A stretch of 64,000 nucleotides of DNA from Cribrihabitans_A neustonicus (GTDB taxonomy: Bacteria; Pseudomonadota; Alphaproteobacteria; Rhodobacterales; Rhodobacteraceae), in the NCBI RefSeq assembly GCF_048820895.1, contig NZ_JBMERQ010000008.1, positions 86,940 through 150,939 of the forward strand, read 5' to 3'. The position numbers and the translations under genes are program-made. Under the pieces are notes generated by a model. That model saw only the letters and a list, made by a program, of their open reading frames with translations. It had not been told where the DNA came from and did not search any database. Below, one piece after another: positions 24,965 through 33,132 of the stretch (within the stretch, counting starts at the first letter, position 1; each line of letters opens with the position of its first letter).

Positions 24965-25390
24965 CTAACGTAAGTACGCCCGCATCAGCAGCGCATCCGC
25001 CGCTGCACGCCCCTCCCGCGGGTAATAGCCGGGACGGCGTCCGCAAAGCGCGAATCCACAGGCGTGGTACAGCGCCTGTGCGGGCGCGTTGTCCTCGGCC
25101 ACCTCCAGCAAGGCCTCCAATGCGCCGCGGCGGCGGGCCTCGGCGGACCACGCCGCCATGGCAGCGCGGGCCAGCCCCTGGCGGCGGTGCGCCGGGGCAG
25201 TTGCGATGGTCAGCAGCTCGGCCTCCTGCGCCACCACCCGCACTAAAGCAAAGGCGCGGGCATCGCCGATGGCGAAATTGAGCGGGCTGTCCAGCAGGGC
25301 GGCAAACTCCGCCGCGCTCCAGGGGCGGGACTGGGTGAAGGCGGCGGCATGGGTCTCGGCCATCGCCTGCGGGGAAAGCGGCTCACTCAT
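24965..25390 (-). CDS. rimI: Ribosomal-protein-alanine-type N-acetyltransferase
   Basis: A 141-residue GNAT protein. LLTIATAPAHRRQGLARAAM is the acetyl-CoA pyrophosphate loop (R/Q-x-x-G-x-A/G), and DNAPAQALYHACGF is the C-terminal GNAT motif. It overlaps tsaB by 8 bp, the common rimI/tsaB pairing, which supports RimI-type N-terminal acetylation of a ribosomal protein; a broader acetyltransferase role cannot be excluded. Confidence 0.8.
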   Translation of the reverse strand: MSEPLSPQAMAETHAAAFTQSRPWSAAEFAALLDSPLNFAIGDARAFALVRVVAQEAELLTIATAPAHRRQGLARAAMAAWSAEARRRGALEALLEVAEDNAPAQALYHACGFALCGRRPGYYPREGRAAADALLMRAYLR

Positions 25391-25991
25391 CTATCAGATC
25401 GGGCGGCAGGTCGCGTGCAGGTGCGGCATCCGCGGGACGCAGATAGAGAGGTGCCGGAGCCTCCACCGGCCCGTCCAGGCGGGTGGCGGCGATGCGCGCT
25501 ATCGCTTCGGCAATGCCTGCGGGGCTCGCCTCGGGCGCAAACGCCAGCCCGGCGCCGCGGGCGGCGGCCTCGGCCTCCGCGCGCGGCATCAGACGCGGCG
25601 CCTCGCTGCCACCCCCCGCGGGCAGGGCGGCATAGACCTGATCGCGCGGCGCGGGCACGGCGGGCAGGGTGCCTTCTGCGGCGCGCGCCTCGAAGCCGTC
25701 GACGCCCACGGCCGGGATCTCCAGCCCCAGCGCCAGCCCACGCGCGGCGGAAACAGCGATGCGGATGCCGGTGAAATTGCCGGGGCCGATGCCCACGCCG
25801 ATTGCGTCCAGGTCCTGCCAGGAGGCGCCGCCCTCCGCCAGCACCTCTTCCAGCAGCGACATCAGCCGCTCGGCCTGGCCGCGGGTCATCTCTTCCAGCC
25901 GTGCGGCGAGCACATCGTTCCCGCGCAGCAAAGCGGCCGCGCAATGCGCGGCCGATGTATCAAATCCCAGAACCAGCGGTTCGGAGCTCAT
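25383..25991 (-). CDS. tsaB: tRNA threonylcarbamoyladenosine biosynthesis protein TsaB
   Basis: A 202-residue protein of the ASKHA fold needed, with TsaD and TsaE, for t6A37 synthesis in ANN-decoding tRNAs. VLGFDTSAAHCAAAL is the N-terminal nucleotide-binding-type motif, and GVGIGPGNFTGIRIAVSAAR is the hallmark TsaB stretch near residue 70. The start at 25991 is chosen as it gives the canonical N-terminus. It overlaps rimI by 8 bp. Confidence 0.93.
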   Translation of the reverse strand: MSSEPLVLGFDTSAAHCAAALLRGNDVLAARLEEMTRGQAERLMSLLEEVLAEGGASWQDLDAIGVGIGPGNFTGIRIAVSAARGLALGLEIPAVGVDGFEARAAEGTLPAVPAPRDQVYAALPAGGGSEAPRLMPRAEAEAAARGAGLAFAPEASPAGIAEAIARIAATRLDGPVEAPAPLYLRPADAAPARDLPPDLIDE

Positions 25992-26025
25992 GCCTTGTCC
26001 TTTCGCAGCGTCCTTTCGCAGCCGG

Positions 26026-26592
26026 TCAGACGGCAACCGGGCGCACCTCGGTGACTTCCGGGATATAATGGCGCAGCAGGTTCTCGATGCCCATCTTCAG
26101 CGTCAGGGTCGAGGACGGGCAGCCCGCGCAGGCGCCCTGCATGTGCAGGTAGACAACGCCGCGGTCAAAGCCGTGGAAGGTGATGTCGCCACCGTCCTGA
26201 GCCACCGCCGGGCGCACCCGGCTGTCCAGCAGCTCCTTGATCTGGTTGACGATTTCTTCGTCCTCGCCGGAGTGTTCGGCATGGCCCGAGGCCGGGTCCG
26301 AAGCGCCGCCCGCCATCACCGGCTGGCCGGACTGGTAGTGCTCCATCACCGCGCCCAGGATCGCGGGCTTGATGTGATCCCACTCGACATCGTCCGCCTT
26401 GGTTACGGTGACGAAATCGTTGCCGAAGAAGACACCGGTCACGCCCTCGACGGCGAAGATGCGCGCAGCCAGCGGCGACTGCTGTGCGGCCTCGGCGCTG
26501 GCGAAATCGGCTGTGCCCGCCTCCAGGACGGTCTGGCCCGGCAGGAATTTCAGCGTCGCCGGGTTGGGCGTGGATTCGGTCTGAATGAACAT
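26026..26592 (-). CDS. nfu: Nfu-type iron-sulfur cluster scaffold/carrier protein
   Basis: A 188-residue protein with an N-terminal Nfu_N domain (MFIQTESTPNPATLKFLPG) and a C-terminal NifU-like domain with GACAGCPSS, whose CxxC holds a 4Fe-4S cluster for transfer to apo-enzymes. The two-domain layout matches mitochondrial NFU1 and alphaproteobacterial Nfu. It lies 34 bp before tsaB on the same strand. Confidence 0.93.
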   Translation of the reverse strand: MFIQTESTPNPATLKFLPGQTVLEAGTADFASAEAAQQSPLAARIFAVEGVTGVFFGNDFVTVTKADDVEWDHIKPAILGAVMEHYQSGQPVMAGGASDPASGHAEHSGEDEEIVNQIKELLDSRVRPAVAQDGGDITFHGFDRGVVYLHMQGACAGCPSSTLTLKMGIENLLRHYIPEVTEVRPVAV

Positions 26593-26666
26593 CTCGGGCC
26601 TCCGTAAAGCGTGCCACCGATATGCGCCCTGGGGCCGGGCAAGTCAAGTTTTGGAACGGTTCTAAA

Positions 26667-27275
26667 TTATGCGATGCCCGCGGAATGCCCCGCGGCGTGC
26701 TCTAAAGCCTGTTCCAGCCGGTCGTCCCCCCAGAACAGCTCCGTTCCGCTGGTGAAGCTGGGCGCGCCAAAGATGCCGGCCGCGATGGCAGCATCGGTCT
26801 GGGCCCGCAGCGCCGATTTGATTTCAGGTGCCTCGGCGCGTTCCAGCAGCGCCGGGTCAAGGCCCGCTTGACGCAGGCAGTCCAGGAGAACGGCCTCGCT
26901 GGAAATATCCGCCCCGCAGCCGAACTCTGCCCGGAACACCGCCTTCGAGAAGGCCTCCACCCCGCCCGGCGCTGTCGCGGCCAGCGCCAGACGCGCGGCG
27001 CGCAGGCTGTTCTGCGGAAAGGGATCGGTCCGGCGGAAAGGCAGCCCGCGGGCAGCACTGATCCGCTCCAGGTCGCGCCACATGTAGCGGCCTTTGGCAG
27101 GGTAGAGGTCGAATGGCGAGGTGTCCCAGCCCTGGGCGGCAAAGACCGGTCCCAGCAGGAACGGTTTCCAGGTGACTAAGACGCCGCGCGCCGCGGCTGC
27201 TTCGCCAATCCGCATGGCGCTGAGATAGGAGTAGGTGGAGGCAAACTCGAACCAGAAGGTAATTCTGCCGTGCAT
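26667..27275 (-). CDS. 2-hydroxychromene-2-carboxylate isomerase-like DsbA-family protein
   Basis: A 202-residue thioredoxin-fold protein of the DsbA/HCCA-isomerase family. It begins ITFWFEFASTYSYLSAMRI, where the FEFxSTYSYL segment replaces the CxxC of DsbA, so it uses glutathione rather than a dithiol. GIFGAPSF contains the conserved cis-Pro, with F/W-GxDR (FWGDDRLEQAL) at the C-terminus. Family members isomerise naphthalene-pathway intermediates or act as GST-like enzymes. No such pathway is nearby, so the substrate is open. Confidence 0.82.
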   Translation of the reverse strand: MHGRITFWFEFASTYSYLSAMRIGEAAAARGVLVTWKPFLLGPVFAAQGWDTSPFDLYPAKGRYMWRDLERISAARGLPFRRTDPFPQNSLRAARLALAATAPGGVEAFSKAVFRAEFGCGADISSEAVLLDCLRQAGLDPALLERAEAPEIKSALRAQTDAAIAAGIFGAPSFTSGTELFWGDDRLEQALEHAAGHSAGIA

Positions 27276-27296
27276 CGCCTTTGCCCCGCTGCCCGG

Positions 27297-27752
27297 TCAG
27301 GTGATTGCCTCAAGCTTCTCTTTGCTGAGGTCGCCCGGCACGATGGTGATCGGCACCGGCAGGGTCCCTGAGTTCTTGGTGAGCTGGGTGACCAGCGGCC
27401 CTGGTCCCTTGCGCCCGGTGCCGGCTCCAAGCACCAGCACGCCGATCTCAGGATCCGCCTCGATGTAATCGAGAATCTCGGGAACCGGCTCCCCTTCGCG
27501 GATCACCAGCTCGGGGTCGATGCCCTGGCGGTCGCGCATCCACTTCGCGAAGACCTCGAAATGCGCGTGGATGCGCTCGCGCGCCTCCTCCCGCATCACC
27601 TCGCCCACGCCGATCCAGTGGTTGAACTCATCCGGGGGGATCACCGACAGGATGGTCACCCCCGCGCCGGTATGTGACGCGCGCATGGCAGCAAAGCGCA
27701 TCGCGTTCAGGCATTCGCGGCTGTCGTCCAATACCACAAGGAATTTGCGCAT
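27297..27752 (-). CDS. Universal stress protein family
   Basis: A 151-residue UspA-fold protein. It starts RKFLVVLDDSRECLNAMRFA, and the C-terminal half has VLVLGAGTGRKGPGPLVTQL, the G-x2-G-x9-G(S/T)-type ATP-binding loop in variant form, then VPITIVPG. Probably an ATP-binding stress protein of unknown client. The start at 27752 is chosen over an upstream ATG because the domain begins there. About 245 bp of featureless DNA separates it from the aminotransferase gene. Confidence 0.85.
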   Translation of the reverse strand: MRKFLVVLDDSRECLNAMRFAAMRASHTGAGVTILSVIPPDEFNHWIGVGEVMREEARERIHAHFEVFAKWMRDRQGIDPELVIREGEPVPEILDYIEADPEIGVLVLGAGTGRKGPGPLVTQLTKNSGTLPVPITIVPGDLSKEKLEAIT

Positions 27753-27998
27753 ATCCGCTCTCTCTTTGTTCCGCCGGGGATCATGGCGCATGGAGGCCGG
27801 TCAGGCAAGGGCGGCCGGTGCCGGTGCTCAATCGGTGGCTGCAAAAGGGGAACCCTCCCGTGCCGGCCTTGGCGCCTAGGTCGCGGCGCGGCGGCGTCCC
27901 GTAACACGGTGCGCGGGCCATCCGGGCGGGGAGCTGCTCCGCGGCTTCCGGGATAGGCGTGAGACCTCCGGCGGTTCCTGAAACCCAGCAGCTGCGGG

Positions 27999-28862
27999 TC
28001 AAGCCCCGCTGGCGGCCCAATCCCAGTACATCTCGCGCACGCGCCTGGTCACAGGTCCGGCTTGATAGCGGGTCTCGTCGAAAGCTGTGACCGGGGTCAC
28101 CTTGCTCATATTGCCAGAAAGGAAGACTTCTTCGGCATCCTCGAAGTCCTCGCAGGTCAGCACGCATTCATGCACCGTCACCCCATCGGCGCGGAGATTC
28201 CTGATGTGGCGCGCGCGGGTGATCCCCGCGAGGAAGGTGCCGTTCGGCACCGGCGTGAAAACCTCGCCGCCGCGCACCATAAAGACATTGGCAGTCGCGG
28301 CCTCGGCCACATTCCCCATCGCGTCCAGGGCTAGCGCATTGCCGAAGCCCTTGGACCGCGCCTCGTGCAGCATCCGCGCGTTGTTGGGATAGAGGCAGCC
28401 GGCCTTGGCATTCACTACCGCGCTTTCCAGTACCGGGCGGCGGAACCGGGTGCGGGTCAGCGTGGTGCTGGCCGAGGGCGGCGCCATCGGGATTTCCTCC
28501 AGGCAGACCGCAAACTGCGTGCTGCCGGCGTCCGGCACGATCAGCGAAGGATCGCCATCGGCGGCCCAGTACATCGGCCGGATGTAAACGGCGGCACCGG
28601 GTGCAAAGCCTTGCAGGCCCTCCTGGATGATCTCCACCATCTGCTCCGGCGTGTGGGTCGGTGCCATCATCAGCGCCTCAGCCGAGGCATTGGTACGGGC
28701 GCAGTGGAGGTCGAGGTCCGGGGTCAGCCCGTTGAACAGGCGCGCGCCGTCAAACACCATCGAGCCCAGCCACATCGCGTGGTCGGCCGCGCGCAAGACA
28801 GCCGGGTTGCCGTCGTGCCAGATGCCGTTGAAATAGGTCCGGATCGCGCTGCCCGCTGCCAT
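27999..28862 (-). CDS. Branched-chain-type (class IV) aminotransferase
   Basis: A 287-residue fold IV PLP enzyme that transfers amino groups between branched-chain amino acids and 2-oxoglutarate, or a D-amino-acid relative. The PLP lysine is in NAKAGCLYPNN. ALALDAMGNVAEAATANVFM is the family signature, and GITRARHI and TPVTAFDE follow. GGGAGACAGCC precedes ATG 28862. The 5' side opens onto a 666-bp gene-free region. Exact amino acid preference cannot be told; branched-chain is the default. Confidence 0.85.
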   Translation of the reverse strand: MAAGSAIRTYFNGIWHDGNPAVLRAADHAMWLGSMVFDGARLFNGLTPDLDLHCARTNASAEALMMAPTHTPEQMVEIIQEGLQGFAPGAAVYIRPMYWAADGDPSLIVPDAGSTQFAVCLEEIPMAPPSASTTLTRTRFRRPVLESAVVNAKAGCLYPNNARMLHEARSKGFGNALALDAMGNVAEAATANVFMVRGGEVFTPVPNGTFLAGITRARHIRNLRADGVTVHECVLTCEDFEDAEEVFLSGNMSKVTPVTAFDETRYQAGPVTRRVREMYWDWAASGA

Positions 28863-28971
28863 GGCTGTCTCCCTCTCTCTCTCGCTCGGGCGCGAGGGTA
28901 GGGCGGGATGGGTCAGCCGTCCAGACCTTTTTCTGCGGCTCCCGTGCCACCGTGGAGCGCCTGATAGGCAA

Positions 28972-28987
28972 TGTTTCACGTGCAATA
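28972..28987 (+). other. parS-like ParB-binding site
   Basis: TGTTTCACGTGCAATA matches 14 of 16 positions of the conserved chromosomal parS sequence, with the left half and centre perfect. ParB sites cluster near chromosomal origins. A single near-match can arise by chance. Confidence 0.4.
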
Positions 28988-29095
28988 ATGGGGGATGGTG
29001 TCACGGGATCAGAGGGAGCAGTCCCGGTTCCTTCGAGCGGGTACTGCAAAGTGAGAAACTGCCGCCTCCCCTCAGCGTCGAGCCGCGCATTGCCG

Positions 29096-29256
29096 GCGCG
29101 CGCGGAGGCGATCCGAACCGGCATAACTGGCAGTTTATCACCTCCAAGTCCGTACGAGATTTCGTGGGACCGCCCAGCCGCAGCCAAATCGCCGCCGCGA
29201 GGGGGCGCGCCGGCGATGCGCGGCGGCCTCTCGGCCTTGTTCCGCGCCGGGCGGAA
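29096..29256 (+). repeat. Dispersed intergenic repeat family 1, copy at 29.1 kb
   Basis: Contains AACTGGCAGTTTATCACC, AAGTCCGTACG, GACCGCCCAGCCGCAGCC, GGGGGCGCGCCGGCGATGCG and CGGCCTTGTTCCGCGCCGG in that order. It aligns closely, in order and spacing, with the copy at 52.7 kb over about 150 bp. Confidence 0.8.
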
Positions 29257-29315
29257 ATTTCGGGGAAGGATTGCCGTGAGCGGATGCGAGCAAGACCAGC
29301 GCAGAAGCATCGAAA

Positions 29316-29337
29316 AATGTTTCGCGCGCGAAACATT
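29316..29337. repeat. Perfect 22-bp palindrome
   Basis: AATGTTTCGCG followed directly by its reverse complement CGCGAAACATT. The half TGTTTC resembles the parS half-site but with a six-base CG centre. Candidate binding site for a dimeric DNA-binding protein, or a cruciform. Confidence 0.7.
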
Positions 29338-29410
29338 CGGTCAGGCCTGCTGACCCGATTGCAAGCCCCGGCACCAGCCAGGTTTTACCCGCCGCCCGCC
29401 AGCCGCAGGG

Positions 29411-29487
29411 CGCCCGCGCGCCTTCAGGCGCGCGCGGCCCAACCGGGCCAGTCCAATTCTTTGGGCTTGAAGCCCGGGCGGGAGCGC
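29411..29487. repeat. Stem-loop repeat family 2, copy at 29.4 kb
   Basis: An 8-bp stem CGCGCGCC / GGCGCGCG with a TTCA loop (29415-29434), then CGGCCCAACCGGGCC, and about 40 bp on CGGGCGGGAGCGC. The order (GC hairpin, GGCCCAAC, GGCGGGAG) is shared with 35.6, 42.1 and 49.0 kb. It is about 100 bp past the 3' end of the paa operon and may terminate it. Confidence 0.55.
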
Positions 29488-29528
29488 ACCGCTTGCCGTT
29501 CAGCGCAGGGTTTGCGCCGCAGGGCAGC

Positions 29529-30290
29529 TCACCCCGGCCGCTGCAGCCCGGCCTGTTCCAGGATCGCACCTGCCTCCGCCTCCCAGCGGGCCTTCAGATC
29601 CGGGTTCGGGGTGCGGCGCAGGCCCATGGCCTTAAGGCCTTCGAATTTCTCGGAACTCTCCGAGCCAAAGCTCGCGGCGACCCGTGGCCACCAGTAATCC
29701 ACATGTTCCTGCAACTGTGCCGGACCTTCCCGTTCCACCAGCTGCATCAGGCCTTCCTCGGCGAGTTCCGCGTGATGCGTCTCGGCTGGCAGGATCGCGC
29801 GGAAGGCTTCGGCCAAGGGCTGGTAGGAGACATGGCTGAGCTCCTCAAGCTGTACCGCCACCGCGCGGCCCATCAGGAGGTTCATCACCACCGCATCGGC
29901 CCAGCCTTCCAGCGGGTAGTTGAACACCGCCAGCCGCATGTCGTGCTTGCTGCGGCTCTGGCCGATGTCGGCGTCGCGCTCCAGCCGCGCGGTCCAAGGG
30001 TGGTGATCGGCGTAGCGCTCGGTATCGGCGCCGAATTCGCCCATCAGCCGCAGCACCTGGCCCGCGTGGTCGGACTTCTCCAGCACGATGCGGGCGGCGG
30101 CGATGCGGGCCTTGATGCCCGGTCCTTCGTTGATGATGTCGGCAAAGCCCGCGGCACCCGCAAGCTCGCTGTCGACAAAGGTCGCCATCAGCTTCAAGAG
30201 CTCGGCGCGGTAGCGCGGCGGGACGTTGGCGGGGTTGCTGAGCACCCCTCCCTGCTTAAGGTAGCTTGCGATGCTCATCTCGTCGGTCAT
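29529..30290 (-). CDS. Additional PaaA/PaaC-like phenylacetic acid catabolic protein
   Basis: A 253-residue helical protein of the ferritin-like PaaA/PaaC family. The carboxylate/His motifs EELSHVS and ETHHAELAEEG resemble diiron-ligand segments. It is neither PaaA nor PaaC, both of which are present upstream, and is the last gene of the thiolase-paaABCDE transcript (24 bp after paaE). It may be an accessory or alternative oxygenase subunit, or a repair protein for the epoxidase. Function not established. Confidence 0.75.
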   Translation of the reverse strand: MTDEMSIASYLKQGGVLSNPANVPPRYRAELLKLMATFVDSELAGAAGFADIINEGPGIKARIAAARIVLEKSDHAGQVLRLMGEFGADTERYADHHPWTARLERDADIGQSRSKHDMRLAVFNYPLEGWADAVVMNLLMGRAVAVQLEELSHVSYQPLAEAFRAILPAETHHAELAEEGLMQLVEREGPAQLQEHVDYWWPRVAASFGSESSEKFEGLKAMGLRRTPNPDLKARWEAEAGAILEQAGLQRPG

Positions 30291-30314
30291 GGCCGGTCCT
30301 CCCCGGGAAAGCCG

Positions 30315-31388
30315 TTACTGATCGTAGTCCACCACCACGCGGTCGGTCACCGGATAGGCCTGGCAGCTCAGCACATAGCCCTTCTCGACCTCGTAGTCCT
30401 CAAGCGCATGGTTGGCGACCATCTCCACCTCGCCTTCCAGCACCTTGCAGCGGCAGGTGGAGCAGACTCCGGCCTTGCAAGCGTAGGGCGCGTCCATCGC
30501 GTTTTCCAGCGCCGCGTCCAGGATCGTGACGTCCTTGCCCATCTCGATGGTCTGGGTGGCGCCGTCCAGCGTGATCGCGGCCCTGGTCTGGTTGGCACCG
30601 GAGGCGGCATCCCCCGGTTTGACCTGCCGCTTGGCGCGGCCAGGCTGGGCGGAAGCGAAGAGCTCGAACTTGATCTGCCCTTCGTCGAGGCCTGCCTTGC
30701 GCAGGGCGCTCGCGATGCCCAGCATCATCGGTTCGGGGCCGCAGATGAAGGCGGTATCGACCGATTGGACGTCGATCCAGTGCTCGAAGAGTTGGGCGCA
30801 TTTCTCCTCAGTGACCAGGCCGGTAAAGAGGTCGATCTCCTGGGTGTCGGTCTCCAGCACGTGGATCACGTTCAAGCGCCCCATGTGCAGGTTCTTCAAA
30901 TCTTCCAGTTCCTCGCGGAACATGATCGTGTTCACGCCCTTGTTGGCATAGACCAGCGTGAAGGAAGAGTGCGGCTCGGCCTCCAGCGTGGTCTTCAGGA
31001 TCGACAGCACGGGCGTGATGCCGGAGCCGCCGGCAAAGCCGAGGTAGTGCTTCTGCGCGGCAGCGTCGAGCGGGGTGAAGAAGCTGCCCATCGGCGGCAT
31101 CGCCTGCAGGATGTCGCCCGGCTTCAGCTCAGTGTTGGCCCAGGTCGAAAAAGCGCCGCCCTCAACGCGCTTGATGCCGACCTGCAGGATGCCCTCGTTT
31201 TTCCCGGCACAGATCGAATAGCTGCGGCGCAGCTCCTCACCGTCGAAGTCGCGGCGGAAAGTGAGGTACTGGCCTTGGGTGAAGTCGAACGCCGCCGCCG
31301 CTTCCGAGGCGGGTTTCAGGGTGACCACCACCGCATCGCGGATGGTCTTGCGGACACCGGTCACTTCAAGATCGTGGAAGCGCGCCAT
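30315..31388 (-). CDS. paaE: 1,2-phenylacetyl-CoA epoxidase, reductase subunit
   Basis: A 357-residue NAD(P)H reductase feeding electrons to the PaaABC diiron oxygenase. The N-terminal FAD domain has RRSYSICAG. The NAD domain has GFAGGSGITPVLSIL and FICGPEPMM. The C-terminal plant-type 2Fe-2S domain has CKAGVCSTCRCK with the fourth Cys in VLSCQAYP. Length is as in E. coli PaaE. ATG 31388 is supported by GGAG upstream. Confidence 0.95.
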   Translation of the reverse strand: MARFHDLEVTGVRKTIRDAVVVTLKPASEAAAAFDFTQGQYLTFRRDFDGEELRRSYSICAGKNEGILQVGIKRVEGGAFSTWANTELKPGDILQAMPPMGSFFTPLDAAAQKHYLGFAGGSGITPVLSILKTTLEAEPHSSFTLVYANKGVNTIMFREELEDLKNLHMGRLNVIHVLETDTQEIDLFTGLVTEEKCAQLFEHWIDVQSVDTAFICGPEPMMLGIASALRKAGLDEGQIKFELFASAQPGRAKRQVKPGDAASGANQTRAAITLDGATQTIEMGKDVTILDAALENAMDAPYACKAGVCSTCRCKVLEGEVEMVANHALEDYEVEKGYVLSCQAYPVTDRVVVDYDQ

Positions 31389-31398
31389 GGAGGTCTCC

Positions 31399-31872
31399 TC
31401 AGATGCACTTGAAATAGTCGAAAGGTTCAAGGCAGTCCTGGCAGCGCCAGTGTGCCTTGCAGGGGGTCGAGCCGAATTGGCTGACCTTGGTGACATGTTT
31501 GCTGCCGCAATGCGGGCACTTCTCCGGCCCGCCCGCGGGCTGGGGCGGGGCGATGCCGTAGTTCTCCAGCTTGGCGCGGCCCTTCTCCGACAGCCATTCG
31601 GTGGTCCAGGCAGGGGAGATCTGGGTCTTCAGCTTGAGGTTCCGGATGCCGCGGGCACGCAGAGCGGTTTCGATATCCATCTGAATTACCGCGGTGGCGG
31701 GGCAGCCGGAATAGGTCGGGGTGACAGTGACCACGAGGGTTTCGCCCTGCCACTCGACGCCGCGGATGATGCCGAGGTCGACGAGCGAGATTACCGGGAT
31801 TTCCGGATCCGGCACGGCGTCGAGCCAGTCCCAGATCTGGTCCACGCTAGGTTGAGAGGTAACTTGGCTCAT
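31399..31872 (-). CDS. paaD: 1,2-phenylacetyl-CoA epoxidase maturation protein PaaD
   Basis: A 157-residue protein. The N-terminal MIP18/DUF59 domain (WLDAVPDPEIPVISLVDLGI) is typical of Fe-S assembly factors. The C-terminal Cys cluster CPHCGSKH, then CKAHWRCQDC and FKC, binds metal or an Fe-S cluster. PaaD matures the epoxidase. GAGGA 7 nt before ATG 31872 sets the start. It lies 10 bp before paaE. Confidence 0.94.
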   Translation of the reverse strand: MSQVTSQPSVDQIWDWLDAVPDPEIPVISLVDLGIIRGVEWQGETLVVTVTPTYSGCPATAVIQMDIETALRARGIRNLKLKTQISPAWTTEWLSEKGRAKLENYGIAPPQPAGGPEKCPHCGSKHVTKVSQFGSTPCKAHWRCQDCLEPFDYFKCI

Positions 31873-31995
31873 GCGGAAATCCTCATTGGCTGTTTCGCCC
31901 GGACGATAGGCCGGGCAGCCCCCGACCTTCCCCACGGGAGGGGGCTTCACCCCCACCCGAGGCCGGGGGCCGCCCTCAGTACTTGAACCGTGGCG

Positions 31996-32790
31996 TTACC
32001 ACTTGGCGCCGGGGTAGGCGCGTTGCAGCCATTGCATCTGGGTTAGGAGATGGCCCAGGTGCTCGGTGTGCATCTGGCCGGTGCGGCCGCCCTTGTGGCC
32101 GTAGCGGCTTTCCGGGACCTTGAGCGTCGCCTCTTCCAGCACGGCCAGCACCCGCGCATCGTAGGCGTCGCGCAAGTCCGCCGGGTCGGGGGCGATGCCT
32201 GCCTCCGCCATCGCGGCGTCGACCGCGTCGGACTGGAACATCTCGCCCACGTAAGGCCAGAGATAGTCCAGCGCCGCCTGCATGCGGCTGTGGCTTTCCC
32301 CGGTCCCGTCACCCAAGGCTATCACCGTGTCGCTGGAGCGTTCCAGGTGGTAGGCGACCTCCTTCGAGGCCTTCTCCGCAATTGCGGCCACCCGTTCGTC
32401 CGAGGACGCCTTTAGCCGTTCCAGCATCAGCCTATGCCAGGCGTCGAACAGGAACTGGCGCATAAGGGTCTGGCCGAAATCGCCGTTCGGCATCTCCACC
32501 AGCAGGATGTTGCGGAAGTCCCAGGCGTCGCGCAGGAAGGCGAGATCGTCGGCACTCTTGCCGTTGCCCTGAACCTCGGCCGCGAGGCCGAGCCACATCT
32601 GGGTCTGGCCAATCAGGTCCAGCGCAATGTTGGCGAGTGCGATGTCCTCTTCCAGTACGGGCGCGTGGCCGCACCACTCGCTGACGCGGTGGCCGAGGAT
32701 CAGCGTGTTGTCGCCCATCCGCAAGAGGAACTGCTCGAACGCCTCATCATGGCTGAGCGCGGTTTCGGTTTTGGCGGCGGCGGCGGTCAT
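31996..32790 (-). CDS. paaC: 1,2-phenylacetyl-CoA epoxidase, structural subunit PaaC
   Basis: A 264-residue helical protein related to PaaA but without a catalytic diiron site; it scaffolds PaaA in the PaaAC complex. It has GDNTLILGHRVSEWCGHAP and EEDIALANIALDLIGQ near the N-terminus and KEVAYHLERS in the middle. ATG 32790 overlaps the paaB stop (TGATG), indicating coupled translation. The 123-bp gap to paaD is the only loose joint inside paaABCDE. Confidence 0.94.
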   Translation of the reverse strand: MTAAAAKTETALSHDEAFEQFLLRMGDNTLILGHRVSEWCGHAPVLEEDIALANIALDLIGQTQMWLGLAAEVQGNGKSADDLAFLRDAWDFRNILLVEMPNGDFGQTLMRQFLFDAWHRLMLERLKASSDERVAAIAEKASKEVAYHLERSSDTVIALGDGTGESHSRMQAALDYLWPYVGEMFQSDAVDAAMAEAGIAPDPADLRDAYDARVLAVLEEATLKVPESRYGHKGGRTGQMHTEHLGHLLTQMQWLQRAYPGAKW

Positions 32791-33074
32791 CACATCGCCC
32801 CCACTTCTTCGGGGATGTCAAAGAAGGTCGGGTGGCGGTAGACCTTGCTCTCAGACGGCTCGTAGAGCGGGCCTTTGTCGCTGGGAGACGACGCGGTGAT
32901 GGCCGCGGCCTCGACCACCCAGATCGACACGCCCTCGTTGCGGCGGGTGTAGACGTCGCGGGCGTTCTTGATCGCCATCTCGGCGTCGGGCGCATGCAGG
33001 GAGCCGACGTGGCGGTGGCTCATGCCATGCTGGCCGCGGATGAAGACTTCCCAGAGGGGCCATTCGTTTTTCAT
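32790..33074 (-). CDS. paaB: 1,2-phenylacetyl-CoA epoxidase subunit PaaB
   Basis: A 94-residue protein beginning KNEWPLWEVFIRGQHGMSHR, the signature of PaaB, which bridges PaaAC dimers. EMAIKNARDVYTRRNEGVSI follows. Length is normal. It is 58 bp after paaA and overlaps paaC. Confidence 0.95.
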   Translation of the reverse strand: MKNEWPLWEVFIRGQHGMSHRHVGSLHAPDAEMAIKNARDVYTRRNEGVSIWVVEAAAITASSPSDKGPLYEPSESKVYRHPTFFDIPEEVGAM

Positions 33075-33132
33075 TGCTCAGATACTCCTGGCTGCGGCGG
33101 CCCCGGCAGGCGGGGCGCGCAGCATAGTTGGC

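Larger units (their letters stand above)
28863..29528. other. Gene-free region of 666 bp packed with structured elements
   Basis: I find no credible gene. It holds a parS-like 16-mer (28972-28987), repeat family 1 (29096-29256), a 22-bp perfect palindrome (29316-29337) and stem-loop family 2 (29411-29487). The aminotransferase promoter must lie at its left end. Confidence 0.7.

Noticed and set aside
29187..29260. CRISPR-like repeats in the intergenic region
   Set aside because: No regularly spaced direct repeats with unique spacers; similarity is to other dispersed copies, and no cas gene is present.
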